Source: Lota lota (lineage: Eukaryota > Chordata > Actinopteri > Gadiformes > Lotidae). Taken from it: a stretch of 64,000 nucleotides of DNA. A program made the position numbers and the translations under genes. The notes beneath the pieces are model-generated. The model searched no databases. It saw nothing but the letters and a program-made list of their open reading frames with translations, and was not told the DNA's origin. The stretch lies in NCBI GenBank assembly GCA_026745465.1, contig JACYXH010000701.1:271363-335362 (forward strand), in the 5' to 3' direction. This document shows positions 11,131 through 24,300 of the stretch, one piece after another. Within the stretch, counting starts at the first letter, position 1; every line of letters starts with the position of its first letter.

Positions 11131-12046
11131 CCAGCTGAAATGGGGTTTTTGGTCGAGTATGCTGCTGTGATGAAGCCTGTTGCCATGGCCCTTAATATCC
11201 TCCAAGGGGAATCATCTGTGCATATGGGCCTCCTGCTGCCAACACTTTACCAGTTTCGGGACAAGCTGAAGAGGTTGGAGTCAACTTGCAAAATGTGTAC
11301 ACCTCTTGTTCACACCCTGCAGCAAGGGATCCAGAAACGTTTTGGAGACATCATGAAAGACCCTGAGCTGATTGCAGCAGCAATACTCCTACCAAGATTC
11401 AGATCATCCTGGACCACAGAGGAGAACATCTTAAATGCTGGTAAATATACTTGTTTATCAATTCAAATGTGAACCAGTAGACATTGACCTATATAACTCT
11501 GTATAATGTTACTGTCATTTAGGATTATAGTGTGTCAGTGACAAACCACAGGGTGGCAATATAATTAGAAGCTCAGGTAGCTTTTAATGTCAAACATCAG
11601 CAGCTTGACAGCCTATACAGTAGAAGGGTAAGAATAATGTGCAGACTTAATTCGTTTGAAAAACAATTTATCTTCCCTTAAAACCCACAGGCCTTGACTA
11701 CATCAGAAATCACCTCCACACCGACTTGGATGATGTCACCAGCGCAAACAGCGGCCTCTCTGATGAAGACGACTTCTTTGCATCTATGGATTTGGGAAAA
11801 TCACAAGTAGGAGAGCTGGAGAGGTACCTTTCATGTCTGTCCCCTGCAGGTATGGATCTACTCCACACCTTTCCTCGCATCAAGAAGCTGTCACTCAAAG
11901 TCAACACAGGTCTTCCTGCATCTGCAGCCTGTGAGAGACTTTTCAGTCATGCAGGACTCCTGTTCACTGCTAAACGATCACAGCTTCACAGCAAGAACCT
12001 TGAGAGCCAGCTACTGTTGAAGCTTAATAGTGACATCACTGAGTGA
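11131..12046 (+). pseudogene. hAT-family transposase, last two exons
   Basis: Exon 11131-11440 and exon 11691-12046 join in phase across a GT-AG intron (gtaaatat donor at 11441, cccacag acceptor ending 11690). The second exon ends with the hAT C-terminal dimerisation signature: the segment around TGLPASAACERLFSHAG, followed by TAKRSQLHSKNLESQLLLKLN, then a TGA. The first exon has the region preceding hATC in ZBED/hAT-like proteins (LLLPTLYQFRDKLKRLE). No BED zinc finger or catalytic DDE N-terminal part is seen upstream, so the gene is 5'-truncated. It could be a transposon relic or the tail of a larger host gene lost by rearrangement. Confidence 0.75.
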
Positions 12047-12080
12047 TTCTTTGGTGAAATAGTTTGTTTCTGCATGTTTT

Positions 12081-12081
<1 letters not shown>

Positions 12082-12141
<60 letters not shown>
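12082..12141. repeat. (CA)n microsatellite
   Basis: About 30 CA units. Confidence 0.95.
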
Positions 12142-12143
<2 letters not shown>

Positions 12144-12344
12144 AGTGGGGCCTTCAATATAAAAGGGTTCTCATGTTACTGTGCCAAAGAGTTCCTGGAG
12201 TGTTGACTCCGCTATGTAAAGGGCCAGTGTCCGCCTAAAGGTTAGAATATTGCCAAATCTGTTGTCTATCTGTGGGAGTTTTGAGGTGCTTTTTCTGTTC
12301 AGCATGCCTGGTATGAAATGTGTGTGTGTTTCCTTCATGTTTCC

Positions 12345-13110
12345 TTCATCCTGAGCGATGTTGGATATGAAACGCACCACACACCGTGGCCTTATCCTAC
12401 AAGTGTCCGAGAAGCTTCATGAACCTTCTCGGACCCCAACAATAACCGCTCCCCAGATGGAGCTGACGTTGTGACGTCACGGGGCCTCCGAAAGGGCCCG
12501 TAGACATCCTGGAAAGAACCGGACCGGAGTTCAGAGCAGCGTGGAACGGGTTTCTTTCTGCATTATGTGATTATTCTAGTAACGCTGACTAAAGAGTATA
12601 GGTTACTAAGTTTAAGATCATAGAAGACATACTAAGACAGAACAAGATAAGGGTTTATATTGGTAATGATAAGAATTGTAGATAATATAATTATATAGAA
12701 TAATGAGCACTGTCAATAAAATCGTATTAATAACAGCCTACTTTTATATATAACAAGTATATATTTAAAGTAATAAGTCAAGTAGAAGTAAAAGTAGTCA
12801 TCAGATAATAGCTTGAGGAAGAGTAAGAAAGTATCTAGTGAAAAGACTACTCAAGTACTGAGTTATTTCGTACTAAATGATTTATTGTTGTAATAAGCAG
12901 AGCAAGATTAACGTAAATAGACAAATATTACATTGTATAAGCTTGTCAAATAGACATTAACAACATATAAAATAGCATGTATCCCTTCAAATAAAACAAC
13001 ACACAATAACACTTTACACTTTACAAAATAAGGAAAATATAGCCACAATAAATCTCTCTCTCGCCTCCATTTTTTATTCACAAACAGACTTGAGTAAAAG
13101 CAAACAGTAT
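12345..13110. repeat. Tandem-duplicated NLR 3' flank, copy A
   Basis: Very similar to 15680-16420, from the gagcgatgttggatatgaaac segment through an element rich in tactcaagtactgagtta. The element part resembles the fish hAT-derived MITE at 42183. Both copies lead into a GT-rich tract and then a B30.2 exon, so a unit including the NLR 3' end was duplicated. Confidence 0.8.
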
Positions 13111-13167
13111 GTTACATAAAAAAATGTAAAAGATTATTGAAGTAATGAAAGAGAAAATATAACTTCT

Positions 13168-13470
13168 TTGTGTAATTATGTTTGTGTACTATGTGTGTGT
13201 ATTATGCGTGTATACTGTGTGTGTACTATGTGTGTGTGCTATGTGTGTTTGTACTATGTGCGTGTGCTATGTGTGTGTGTACCATGTGCGTGTGCTATGC
13301 GTGTGTGTACTAAGTGTGAACTATGTGTGTGCGTACTATGTGCGTGTGTGCTATGTGTGTGTGTACTATGTGCGTGTGCTATGTGTGTGTGTACTATGTG
13401 TGTTTGTGTGTGTACTATGTGTTTTTGTGTCTGTACTATCTGTGTTTGTGTGTGTACTATGTGTGTGTGA
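13168..13470. repeat. GT-rich compound minisatellite
   Basis: Repeats of tgtgtgtgtactatgtgcgtg type. The translated frames are only Cys/Val repeats and are not genes. Confidence 0.9.
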
Positions 13471-13514
13471 AAAAAAAGAAACACGCACACGGCCCGCCCG
13501 CCGCGTGTTCTTAT

Positions 13515-13672
13515 TTTTCTACAACCGACACAGAGACATTGATCCCCCCCCTAACCAAAACCCAGGGAGGAGATCCTCCTGGGTGAAGGTGGACTGGAAG
13601 GTGTGGATGTGTGTCAGTGTGTCTGAGGACCCTCCTACATCTGGGGACACTCTGTAGAAGGACAGAGTCACT
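13515..13672 (-). pseudogene. Truncated NLR B30.2 exon fragment
   Basis: The 3' ~155 nt of the B30.2 exon (ending as LCRL in the intact copies) is present, with a small insertion near 13540. Homology stops abruptly at ctgtagaaggacagagt (~13670). It is the decayed tail of the unit duplicated from 15.7-17.2 kb. Confidence 0.8.
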
Positions 13673-13679
13673 TAGAGGG

Positions 13680-14580
13680 GAAACAACAGTAATGCAGATT
13701 GTGAGTGAGGAGACGGGCAGAGTGTAATGTGTGCGGTGCACTGATGCACAATCACAGGCTGATCTGAAGCCAGCAGCCAAACACAACCAAACCACATCAA
13801 GCAGCTCACTAAACACTAAGCGTGGGGTGACTCACTGCGGGGTTCCTCGGTGAAGCCCCCCCCCCCCCCCCCCCTCCCCAGTTGGTGGCCACGTTGTCCG
13901 GACTGCTCGCTCGAAAACGCTCAAAACACGTTCGTTCGTGAAACTACGCCAGACGCAAACACGGCTATCGCAGTCAAACACAAACAGAACAAATGGCCGA
14001 CATCACGTGGGGGCTATGTGCACATGTGTGTGTGTGGGGGGGGGTTAGGGGGGGGGGGGGGACGACACACAGATCCATTCAATTAAGAACTAATGATAAC
14101 GAGAACGTGATTGGCTGTCAGCGAGAAGCTCGACTCGAGAAGGTGCGTGCGTATCGAACGCAGCACGATATGAAACACCTGTATAGAATTAAAGCTCTCA
14201 AATAATAATGTAGAGCTTATTTTGCTCTTTTGGCGTCGCAAACGACAGAGGTCTAACGTAGGCATATGGAAATGTGATGATTGCAAATCTTGTTGTCTGC
14301 TGTTGGTTTTATTAGTCTGTCTTGTCGGGCTGGAATCGTTTTGTGTCTCATTCCCTAACCTATGACATCTCCTCTATAACAGCTATGCCTCCATCTTTGT
14401 TCTTCAGCACACATACACACACACACGCACACACTTGATAGGATAATGTTTGCTAATTAGCATATATTGAGCTTGCCATAACTCTGCCATTTCTTACACA
14501 ATCAAATCCAGTTCTTGGGATTTTATTCAGACAAGTTCATAGATCAAGTATATCAAAACTGTTTGAACATTATTCTATCA
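13680..14580. other. No gene recognised
   Basis: Contains a poly-C run (13858-13874) and poly-G runs (14035-14063). Nothing coding is supported. Confidence 0.6.
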
Positions 14581-14581
14581 A

Positions 14582-14675
14582 GTGTGTGTGTGTGTGTGTG
14601 TTTTTATGTGTGTGTGTGTGTGAGTGTGTGTGCGTGCGTGTGTTTATGTGGGAGTGTGTGTGTGTGTGTGTGTGT

Positions 14676-14712
<37 letters not shown>
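14582..14712. repeat. (GT)n microsatellite
   Basis: Interrupted GT repeats of about 130 bp. Confidence 0.95.
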
Positions 14713-14713
<1 letters not shown>

Positions 14714-15047
14714 TGAACAAAGATGGAGGCATAGCTGAGTCTAGGAGTGATGACGTCACCCGTGATTGGCTTGAGAAGGGCGGAGCTGGGATAGGCGGTG
14801 CGTGGGCTGTGAATACCTTGTGGGACTGCTTGCAGTCCTTGTTTTTGTTGTAATTGTCAGTGTGCAGTTGTTGACATGCACTTTAAATGCCTGCCTGGAC
14901 TGTAATGTTGTTTATGGTGGCTGCTATGGATGATCTGGGACTGTTGCTTTTGTTTGTCTGTGCTTTTGATGCTGATGTGTCTCTGTGTTCTGTGCTTTAC
15001 CACATCTTGCCTCTTTGGGGACATTAAAGTTTTTCTAAGTCTATGTC

Positions 15048-15678
15048 TAATTAGGCATACATAGTTATAGGAACCATCGAATAATAAAGAATAAAGCTGT
15101 TGAGAACTCTTCTACTAAACCTTCATTAACCTTTATAATTAGGCTTATATAGTTATAGGAACCAACGAATAATAAAGAATAAAGCTGTTGAAAACTCTTC
15201 TATTAAACCTTCATTACCCTTTATAATTAGGCTTATATAGTTATAGGAACCAACGAATAATAAAGAATAAAGCTGTTGAGAACTCTTCTATTAAACCTTC
15301 ATTACCCTTTATAATTAGGCTTATATAGTTATAAGAACTAACAAATAATAAATAAAGCTGTTGTGAACTCTTCTATTAAACCTTCATTACCCTTTATAAT
15401 TAGGCTTATAAAGTTATAAGAACTAACAAATAATAAATAAAGCTGTTGAGAACTCTTCTATTAAACCTTCATTACCCTTTTTAATTAGGCTTATATAGTT
15501 ATAGGAACCAACGAATAATAAAGAATAAAGCTGTTGAGAACTCTTCTAATAAACCTTCACTATCCTTTATAAATAAGCTTATATAGTTATTGGAACCAAC
15601 AAATAATAAAGAATAAACCTGTTGATAACTCTTCTATTAAACCTTCTTTACCTTTTATAATAAAGCTTATATAGTGAG
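15048..15678. repeat. 85-88-bp tandem satellite, about 7 copies
   Basis: Units start at 15048, 15136, 15224, 15312, 15397, 15482, 15570 and 15658 with taattaggcttatatag. Spacing is 88 bp, except for two 85-bp units. The array abuts the NLR-flank duplication copy B. Confidence 0.95.
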
Positions 15679-15679
15679 C

Positions 15680-16420
15680 ATCATCATGAGCGATGTTGGA
15701 TATGAAACGCACCACACACCATGGCCTTATCCTACAAGTGTCCAAGAAGCTTCATGAACCTACTCGGACCCCAACAATAACCGCTCCCCAGATGGAGCTG
15801 ACGTTGTGACGTCACGGGGCCTCCGAAAGGGCCCGTAGACATCCCGGAAAGAACCGGACCGGAGTTCAGAGCAGCGTGGAACGGGTTTCTTCCTGCATTA
15901 TGTGATTACTCTAGTAACGTTGACTAAAGAGCATAGGTTACTAAGTTTAAGATCATAGAAGACATACTAAGATGGACCAAGATAAGTGTTTTTATTGGTA
16001 ATGATAAGAATTGTAGGTAATATAATTATATATAATAATGAGCACTGTCAATAACCTCCTATTTATAACAGCCTACTTTTATATATAACAAGTATATATT
16101 TAAAGTAATAATAACTCAAGTAGAAGTAAAAGTAGTCATCAGATAATGACTTGAGGAAGAGTAAGAAAGTATCTAGTGAAAAGACTACTCAAGTACTGAG
16201 TTACTTCATACCAAATGATTTATTGTTGTAATAAGCAGAGCAAGATGAACATAAATAGACAAATATTACTTTGTGTATGTCAAATAGACATTAACAACAT
16301 ATAAAATAGCATGTATCCCTTTAAATAAAACACAAAATAACACATTACATCTTTACAAAATAACATGAATGAAGGCAAATACAGCCACAATAAATCTCTC
16401 TCCTCCATTTTATATTCAGA
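15680..16420. repeat. Tandem-duplicated NLR 3' flank, copy B
   Basis: Partner of 12345-13110. It lies directly downstream (minus-strand sense) of the functional NLR terminal exon and contains a TTTATT (AATAAA on the minus strand) near 16219 that might be the polyadenylation signal. Confidence 0.75.
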
Positions 16421-16431
16421 CTCGAGTAAAA

Positions 16432-16560
16432 GTGTGTGTGTGTGTGTAAACTCTGTGTATACTATGCGTGTACAGTGTGTGTGTGTGTGTGTGTGTATTT
16501 GTATGTGTGTATGTGTACTGTTTGTGTATATGTGTACTGTGTGTGTGTGTGTGTGTACTA

Positions 16561-16591
<31 letters not shown>

Positions 16592-16612
16592 CTGTGTGTG
16601 TGTGTGCCCATC
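16432..16612. repeat. (GT)n-rich tract in the NLR 3' UTR region
   Basis: Interrupted GT repeats immediately 3' of the NLR stop codon. Confidence 0.9.
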
Positions 16613-16657
16613 TGCGTGCGCGTGTTTCATTTCTACTTTTCATGTACTACTTTTTTT

Positions 16658-17211
16658 CTACAACCGACACAGAGACACTGAGGCACCAACCCCATATAAC
16701 ATATACCCAGGGTGGAGGTCCTCCTGGTTAAAGGTAGACTGGAAGGTGTGGATGTGTGTCAGTGTGTCTGAGGACCCTCCTACATCTGGGGACACTCTGT
16801 AGAAGGACAGAGTGCCAGCAGGCCTGTCCAGATACACTCCTACTCTGTTAGAGCCAGCGGCGGGGAGACGTATGTCTGTATCTCTACCGTTGTACCGGGC
16901 AGAGTAACCAACATCATGACAAACAAGACTCCAGGACTTGTTGTTCCATCCAAGCCGGCACTCATCACCCCATCCTCTCCTTGTGATCACTCTGTATGTC
17001 ACTCCTATATCAACACCTCCTTCCCTCTCTACCTCCCAGTAACAGCGGCCAGTCAGACCCTCTCTACACAACACCTGGTGATGGGAGTCAAATCTCTCTG
17101 GGTGATCGGGATACGACTGGTCTTCTCTAACCAGCATCACCTTTCTGTTGTCCTCAGACAGAGAGAGTCGTCTGTGGGCTGTGTTTGGGTCCAGTGTGAG
17201 TTCACAGGCAT
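16658..17211 (-). CDS. NLR terminal exon (PRY-SPRY/B30.2)
   Basis: 554 nt. Acceptor cag at 17214-17212, open to TAG. PRY begins [19 protein letters not shown] and SPRY contains [26 protein letters not shown] and the C-terminal SVSLCRL. It is the only one of three B30.2 exons in the window attached to an intact NACHT gene. Confidence 0.92.
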
Positions 17212-20200
17212 CTGACGGGAGAACAAGACATGATTAGGCTGCTAACACACTTACACACACACTACACCCCCTGGCATCGCAAACGCTGTCTTCTCCCGGG
17301 CGGCCTTGGTGAGGGGAATTTGCCAGTATCCCTTGGTGAGGTCCAGGGTTGTGAGGTAGCGGGCGGGACCGAGCCGCTCTATCAGTTCATTGACCCGGGG
17401 CATGGGATAGGCATCGAACTCCGAGAACTCATTCCGCCTCCTAAAGTCATTACAAAAGCGATATGATCCATCGGGTTTGGGGACTAGGACGACTGGACTA
17501 GACCAGGCACTGTGCGATTCCTCACTGACCCGGAGCTGGAGCATTTTTTCGACCTCCTCTTGGATGGCGATCCAACGGGCTTCGTGGATCCGGTAGGGGG
17601 GAACGCGGACTCTGATGCCTGGCGTAGTCTTGATGTCGTGTTGCGCGACGGTGGTTCTCCCGGGTACCTCCAAGAAGACATCCAGGTGTTGCAGGACGAC
17701 TTCCTCTAGGTCCTGCTTTTGGGCGGGGCTAAGGTCGTCCCCCCTCTGGACCTCGGGTACACTGCGCCGGGCGGCCAGGGTCAGGGAGATCAGGAGCTTT
17801 GGGGGTGTCCCCGCTCGCCAATGTTTAAGCAGGTTGACGTGGTACAACTGTGTGGGTTTGCGTTTCCCCGGCTGCCTTACCCGGTAGTTCACCTCACCCA
17901 CCCTGTCGACCACCTCATACGGTCCCTGCCACTTGGCCAGGAACTTACACTCGGCCGTCGGGATGAGAACCAGGACCAAATCTCCAGGTCGGAAGATACG
18001 CAGCTGGGCTTGCTGGGCCTGTTGAAGGTGTCCCCGGACTATAGGCCAGACCTGCGCCATGCGATCCCGCACCTGTTCTACGTGATATACCAGGGTGCGG
18101 TGTGGGTAGGGTTGGCTCTCCCAAGCGTCCTTGGCGAGGTCAAGGAGTCCTCTTGGTCTCCGGCCATACAGTATGTCGAAGAGGGAGAATCCTGTGGAGG
18201 CTTGGGGTACCTCGCGGACTGCAAAGAGGATATGGGGAAGGAGCTGGTCCCAGTTCTTCCTGTCTGTGTCCATGACCTTCTTAAGCATCTGCTTGAGTGT
18301 TTTGTTGAAACTTTCCACAAGCCCGTCCGTCTGGGGGTGGTATACTGAGGTTCTCAGCTGCTTGACCTGAAGGAGACTGAGAAGTTCTTTTAGTACACGT
18401 GACATAAAGCAGGTCCCCTGGTCTGTCAATATCTCCCCGGCTATCCCTACCCGGCTGAACAGCAGCATGAGCTCTCTAGCCACTGCTTTAGCGGTGGCTG
18501 AGCGTAGGGGCAGGGCTTCGGGGTACCGTGTAGCATAGTCCACCATGACCAAGATGTACCGGTGGCCACGGCTGGTCTTGGGTAGAGGCCCCACAATGTC
18601 TAGCGCCAGCCGGTCGAACGGCACTTCAATAATGGGCAGAGGGACTAAAGGGTTTCGGGCTGAAGGCCGAGGGGCGGTGCGCTGGCACACCGGGCATGCC
18701 TGACAGTACTGGGTGACATCCCCCTTGACCCCGGGCCAGTAAAACCTGTCTGAGATTCCATCCCTAGTTTTGTCCATGCCTAGATGTGCGCCTAGGACAT
18801 GGGAATGGGCCATGTAAAGGACTTTACTTACGTAGGACCGGGGCACCACCAACTGCTCGGTCACTACTCCCCCCCTCTCTACTACCCGATACAACAACCC
18901 CTCCCTGGTGCTAAAGTAGGGGTGAGGTAAACTGCTCACTGACTCGCGTGCTTGTCCATCATGGGCGAGGACGTGGCTCCAGGCGTGCTTCAGGGCGTCA
19001 TCCTGTAGCTGGGCAGTGGCGAACTGCCCGGGCCGGTCCGACCCTCCCCCAGTCGGGCGGAAGTCGGAGAACTCGGTGAGTGGAGAGCTCTCAGTCGTCC
19101 CGGGTGGGGCGGGCTTTTCCGGGGCGGTCACAGTGTCCGGTGTGTCTGAGGGAGTGTCTGCGGAGTCTGTGTGGTGAGGGGCATCAGTCAGGCGGACAGG
19201 GGTTCCCGGCGGTGTGGGGACATCCCTCCTGACGCAGTCGTCCTCTCCGGATGACTCCCGCGGGGAGGTCTGAGCCCCTGGAGCCCCATACGCAGGTCGG
19301 ACAGAACGGCCGCGTTGCTTCGGCCGGAGTCAGGGCGGCCTAAGACCAGACTCTGGGTTCCAGAGCTGCTGGAATATGGGGCAGTCCCTCCCTATGAGTA
19401 GGGGGACTGGGAGGTCAGGCACGACCCCAGCCCGAACGTTGAATACTCCTCGGGTGGTCCGTATTACCACGTGGCAGGTGGGGTAAGTGCAGGTTTCGCC
19501 GTGTACACAGGCGACCTCGATCGGCTCGCCCGGCCTACCATCAGCTAGGTCGGGTCGCAGAAGGGTCACAACGCTCCCAGTGTCAATGAGGGCCTGCGTG
19601 TCCTTATTTCCCACCCGTGCGGGGAGGTTTGGGCCGTCGGGATCCCGCTGAGCCCAACAGGTGGTGAGGAGACATCGCCTCTGGCGGCCGTCCTCGGCAA
19701 AGGCCGAAGGCATGGAGACGTCCCTGGTCCCTGGACAATGGCGGGCGAGATGGGCCGTCTGGCCGCAACTAAAACAGCGCCAGTCTTCTCGGGGCTCCGG
19801 GGAGGGGCCCGGTGGTCTCGGCTTCAGAGGGCGTCGCGGTGGGTCTGGTCCACGCCTGTCTCTCCGGGGTTCGGCGGGTCGGACTTGGGGTCTAGCACTA
19901 GAGCTTAGCTGTTGGTCGACCTGCCAGTTCTCCAGCTGGCGGACCAGCTCATCTACGGTGTCGGGGTGGTTGATGGCGAGAGATCTCCGGGCGTCCGGCG
20001 GGAGCTTGCGGATGTTATTGTCGATAAGGAACCGGTCCAGTAGGCCGGGTCCGTCCCCTACATTAAGCTTACCTCTTAATAAGCCGTGCATGTTGTGAGA
20101 TCTGGGTCCTCACTGCGCCCCTGGGATCAAAGCGCCAGTAATGAAATCGCTGGGCTCGGGCGGCGAGGTTATGTCCATGGTAGGCTAAAATGGCCTGTTT

Positions 20201-21292
20201 CAGCGCGGGGTATTGACTCGCACGATCCGGGGTTAGGTCCTGACTCGCCTGCTGGGCAGGTCCAGTGAGGAAGGGGGCCAGTATGTGTGCCCACTGCTCC
20301 TCCGGCCAGCTCTCTCGTCGGGCCGTCCTCTCAAAAACCTTGAGGTACGCCTCTATATCATCGTCGGGTCCCAGTTTGGTGAGGCGGCTTATGGGCGCGG
20401 AGATCGGCGTGTCGCGTGCCGACTGCTGTGCGAGGTGTAGGACCGCCTCCCGGAGGAGGGCTAAGCTTTCGGCGGTATGACCGGTATGTGTTACCGCGGC
20501 CATGGCTTGGTCCTGCTGCTGGCGTTGGCTGGCGATCGTGTCGGCCGCTCCATCGGGGTTCTGCATCGCGGCTCGGTTGTGCTCACTGGGGTCCTCCGTA
20601 GCGGGAACGAATTGCCTGCATTCTCCACCATATGTGACAACCTCAGTCTACCACCGCTCCCCTGAGCCGCCTGGGGCGCTGGGCTGGAGCCGGGTTGTCA
20701 CAATACATAGACATGTACACATACATTCACACCTACACAAACAAACTAGACATAAACACAGGGAAACATAGCTATACATACTTTTACACAAGTACACATC
20801 TGAATGAACGGACGTCACCTCCTGCTGTGTGGATGGACTTTCCATCTCAATAGTTAGTATGTGTTGTGATGAATCAAACTAAACAGACACTTACACTTCT
20901 TTAGAGCTGGTTTCAGCCTCCACACTCCACCGTGCTCCACCCTGGGGGGGAAACAAAGTGAGAGCAGCATGTTGAAACATTCACCTTCATCATCTGCTGT
21001 CTCATCACTTTCTACACAACATGAGTTCCAGCTGCGTTTTCAAACCACTTCATCTAGCAACTGGTTGAATCCTTGTAGGAGACATTGTCCCTGAGTGGTG
21101 AGCTGTCCTCTCCATACCTGAGAGTGTCCAGTCTCCAGCGTGAATCCTCCAGTCCAGCAGAGAGCAGCGTAACTCCTGAGTCTCCTGGGTGATTGTAGCT
21201 CAGGTCCAGCTCTCTCAGATGGGAGGGGTTGGAGCTCAGAGCTGAGGCCAGAGAAGCACAGCCTTCCTGTGTGACCAGGCAGCCTGACAAGC

Positions 21293-21382
<90 letters not shown>

Positions 21383-24300
21383 GATGTGAATTATAATTTT
21401 TCTGGATGTGAATCTATTCACTGATCTCTGATATGGAACTGGTGGTGTAACTGTTTATTGAGTAAAACTGACCTGAGAGTTTCCAGTGCACAGTGTGGAC
21501 TACCCAGTCCAGCAGAGAGCAGCTTCACTCCTGAATCTTGCAGATCATTGGTACTCAGGTCCAGCTCTCTCAGACTAGAGGAGCTGGAGCTGAGAACAGA
21601 GGCCAGAGCTTCACAGCATATCTTGGACAGATGACAGCCATTCAGCCTTCACACAAGATAAACACAACATGTTAGGAACTGTTTAAAATAACTTACATCT
21701 TTTACTTTTAACATAATGAAGGACTTCTGTTGAAATATATTATTAGAAGGGTTTATGATGCTTAGATGCTAATTCAATATTGGGTGTAAAATGTTGAATA
21801 TTGAATAGTTGTTTTGTAGTGTTTGAAAATCGTTTCGTATCAATCCCCAAATCCACTCTCTCCCGTACTCATTTCACCGTCAAACAACTAATAAGTAAAT
21901 GTTTAAATATAATTTAGCTGGGCGATCTCTACAGAGAATAAAGTACTCTCCTCCTTTGTCCTTATCTCTTCCCTCTCTTTCCTTTTTTCCACTCGCTCGT
22001 GACCTCTGACCCTTCCCCCAAATGATCTGGAAGTCTCTAATCAACCCATCCTATTGGTTAAACCCAAATAGCGACCATATAACAAATTGTACTGAACAAG
22101 GTTAAAATGTTTTCAAATAGTGGGTTACCTTTTATTAATAATGAACGTATTATAATTAATGTATCCTACATTTCAACGATTACCTATTTATTCTTATAGC
22201 TATATATTTGAATATAGCTGTATTAAACTTTTATAAACTATTGTTATTAATCATTGCTTTCCTTATTTATTATTTCATAATAACTAGAGCTTTTATTAGT
22301 TCGTCTCTTCAACCTGGTTACACAATATAACAATCTCTTTCTGTAGCATATTCCTATTTGTGAATAAATGTTTAGAAATTTGAATATTGAATACTGAACA
22401 TAATTAGCTTTTAAAAATACATTGTGTGACAATTGCAAGCTTCAAATCATTTTGAAAAGATTTTCCAGAGACCCGCCAAAATGTTGCTGTTGAGGCTTTC
22501 AGGGGGTCTTAAGTGTCCAACTAGGGGTCTCAGACCCTCCCAAGACCCCCTGTATTTCACCCTGCTCTTAAATATCACAATCCCGTATACGAGGGACGGT
22601 GGGGGGGGACGGTGGGGGGGGGGGGAGGGGGGGGGGGAGGGGGGGGGGGTGGCACTATTACATTTTGTGTTCATGTTTATATTAATAATTTAAAGGTTGT
22701 AAGCATACGGATGTACTAGAATATCCACCTAAACAACAAGGTGTAACATTTCTATGATACCAAAGTTATGAATGTGGTCATCATAGGTAATGAGTTATAA
22801 GCTGAGTTATATAACTGTCCTCTGATATGGAACTTATGGTGTAACTGTTTGCCCATTGAGTCAAACTGACCTGAGAGTTTCCAGTGTACAGTGTGGACTC
22901 CCCAGTCCAGCAGAGAGCAGCTTTACTCCTGAATCCTGCAGATCATTGGTACTCAGGTCCAGCTCTCTCAGACTAGAGGAGTTGGAGCTGAGAACTGAGG
23001 CCAGAGCTTCACAGCATCTCTCTGACAGATGACAGCCATTCAGCCTTCACACAAAACATATTTTACTTCTAACATAATGAAAGTATTGTGTTGAAATCTT
23101 TAATTAGAAATGTTTTATTAATTTAACTTATATATACAAGCCGATATATTAGATCCCTGTTTATTGTTGTACTATGTATATCATGTATTGTCGTACAATT
23201 TATGCTATTAGTACATCTACAGAGATTTTTTGTACATTATTAGAAGTTATATTCCAACACTATGTATATTGTGTTGGGGAAAAAAAATCAGAGTGAGCAG
23301 GAAAACACTGCGAGCACGAGAGCAAAGACAGCATTTGTGCGCACGGGGGCGTCAGTTGCGTGTATAGGAGAACATGACTGACATCAGTGTGGAAAAAAGC
23401 ACAGAGTCAACAAAGGACCACATGCCGAGGGAAATCCATATGTTAGGAGGTGAACTCATTGCACCTCCTGTCAGCCCTCTGAGATGAACCCTGGTTACTT
23501 AGCAGACCCCTAGTGGACCCCTAAAACTACAAACCCCTCTATACCTGGCTCACCTCATCCTGATAGGAAAAGACGGGAAGGGCTTCATGAGGGCCACAAA
23601 AAAGAGAGGAGCCCCTTGTAGTCGTTCTACATGATAAGGCTAACTAATTAATGTCACAGTCAAAGCTGAACATTGCCTGCCGTATTAATGTATTTACCAT
23701 TTGCTTAAAGGAACCCATTTTCTTGCCCATATAAAGGAAATAAGTGTGGAAACAGCTAAGTCAATGAGGGCCTACATTCCGAGGGACATTCACGTGTCAC
23801 TCATTTACACCGTCTGCCGCCCCTGAGATGAACCCCGGGTACTTAGCGGACTCCAAGTTGGCCCCTAAAAGCTGTAAACCTCTCTATACCTGGCCCACGT
23901 CATCCTGAGAGGAAGATACAGGGAGGGCTTTATGAGGGCCACATAGAAGAAAGGAGCCCCCTGCATTCTTTCTCTCACTTTACTTATACTGACTTATATG
24001 TTAAGGTTAACTAGTTAATACTACAGTAAAGTCAAACACTACCTGCTTTATGCATGTGCTCCACAATTCCCACAGTGGTATTCTTGTCAATTGTTATAAG
24101 GCATGCTTATTGTCTGAGTAGAAGTGATTGTCATTGTGCTCATGCATGCCACATCTTTAAGTTAACCCACATGTTTTCTGTGATTATTCATGGTTACTTT
24201 ACTCGAGATTGTGTTTATCACACATGTGAACCACCTCAAGCCAATGATGGTTGACAGACAATTTCCTCTCATAAGCACATGTGGTTTATTATGTCTGTTT

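Larger units (their letters stand above)
17268..20702 (-). mobile_element. Gmr1-like Ty3/gypsy retrotransposon, 3'-truncated, in NLR intron
   Basis: In minus-strand order there is an LTR-like end (20702-20633), a gag-like frame (20566-20069) frameshifted into 20091-19330 with zinc knuckle [14 protein letters not shown] and protease [12 protein letters not shown], and then a 626-codon frame (19131-17251). That frame begins with the integrase: HHCC finger, core with [15 protein letters not shown] and [10 protein letters not shown], and a GPY/F-like end. Only after that comes the reverse transcriptase N-terminus ([33 protein letters not shown]). Integrase-before-RT is the diagnostic gene order of Gmr1-type elements. 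The RT YVDD part, RNase H and 3' LTR are absent, so the copy is dead. It lies in the transcribed strand orientation of the host gene. Confidence 0.88.

Noticed and set aside
13168-13657. Cys/Val-rich frame continuing into B30.2 sequence
   Set aside because: A GT-repeat translation on the strand opposite the B30.2 fragment.
23280-23362. Possible start of a gene near the gagcaggaaaacactg block
   Set aside because: The block is intronic and repeated at 26690; it is part of the LRR exon-intron duplication unit.
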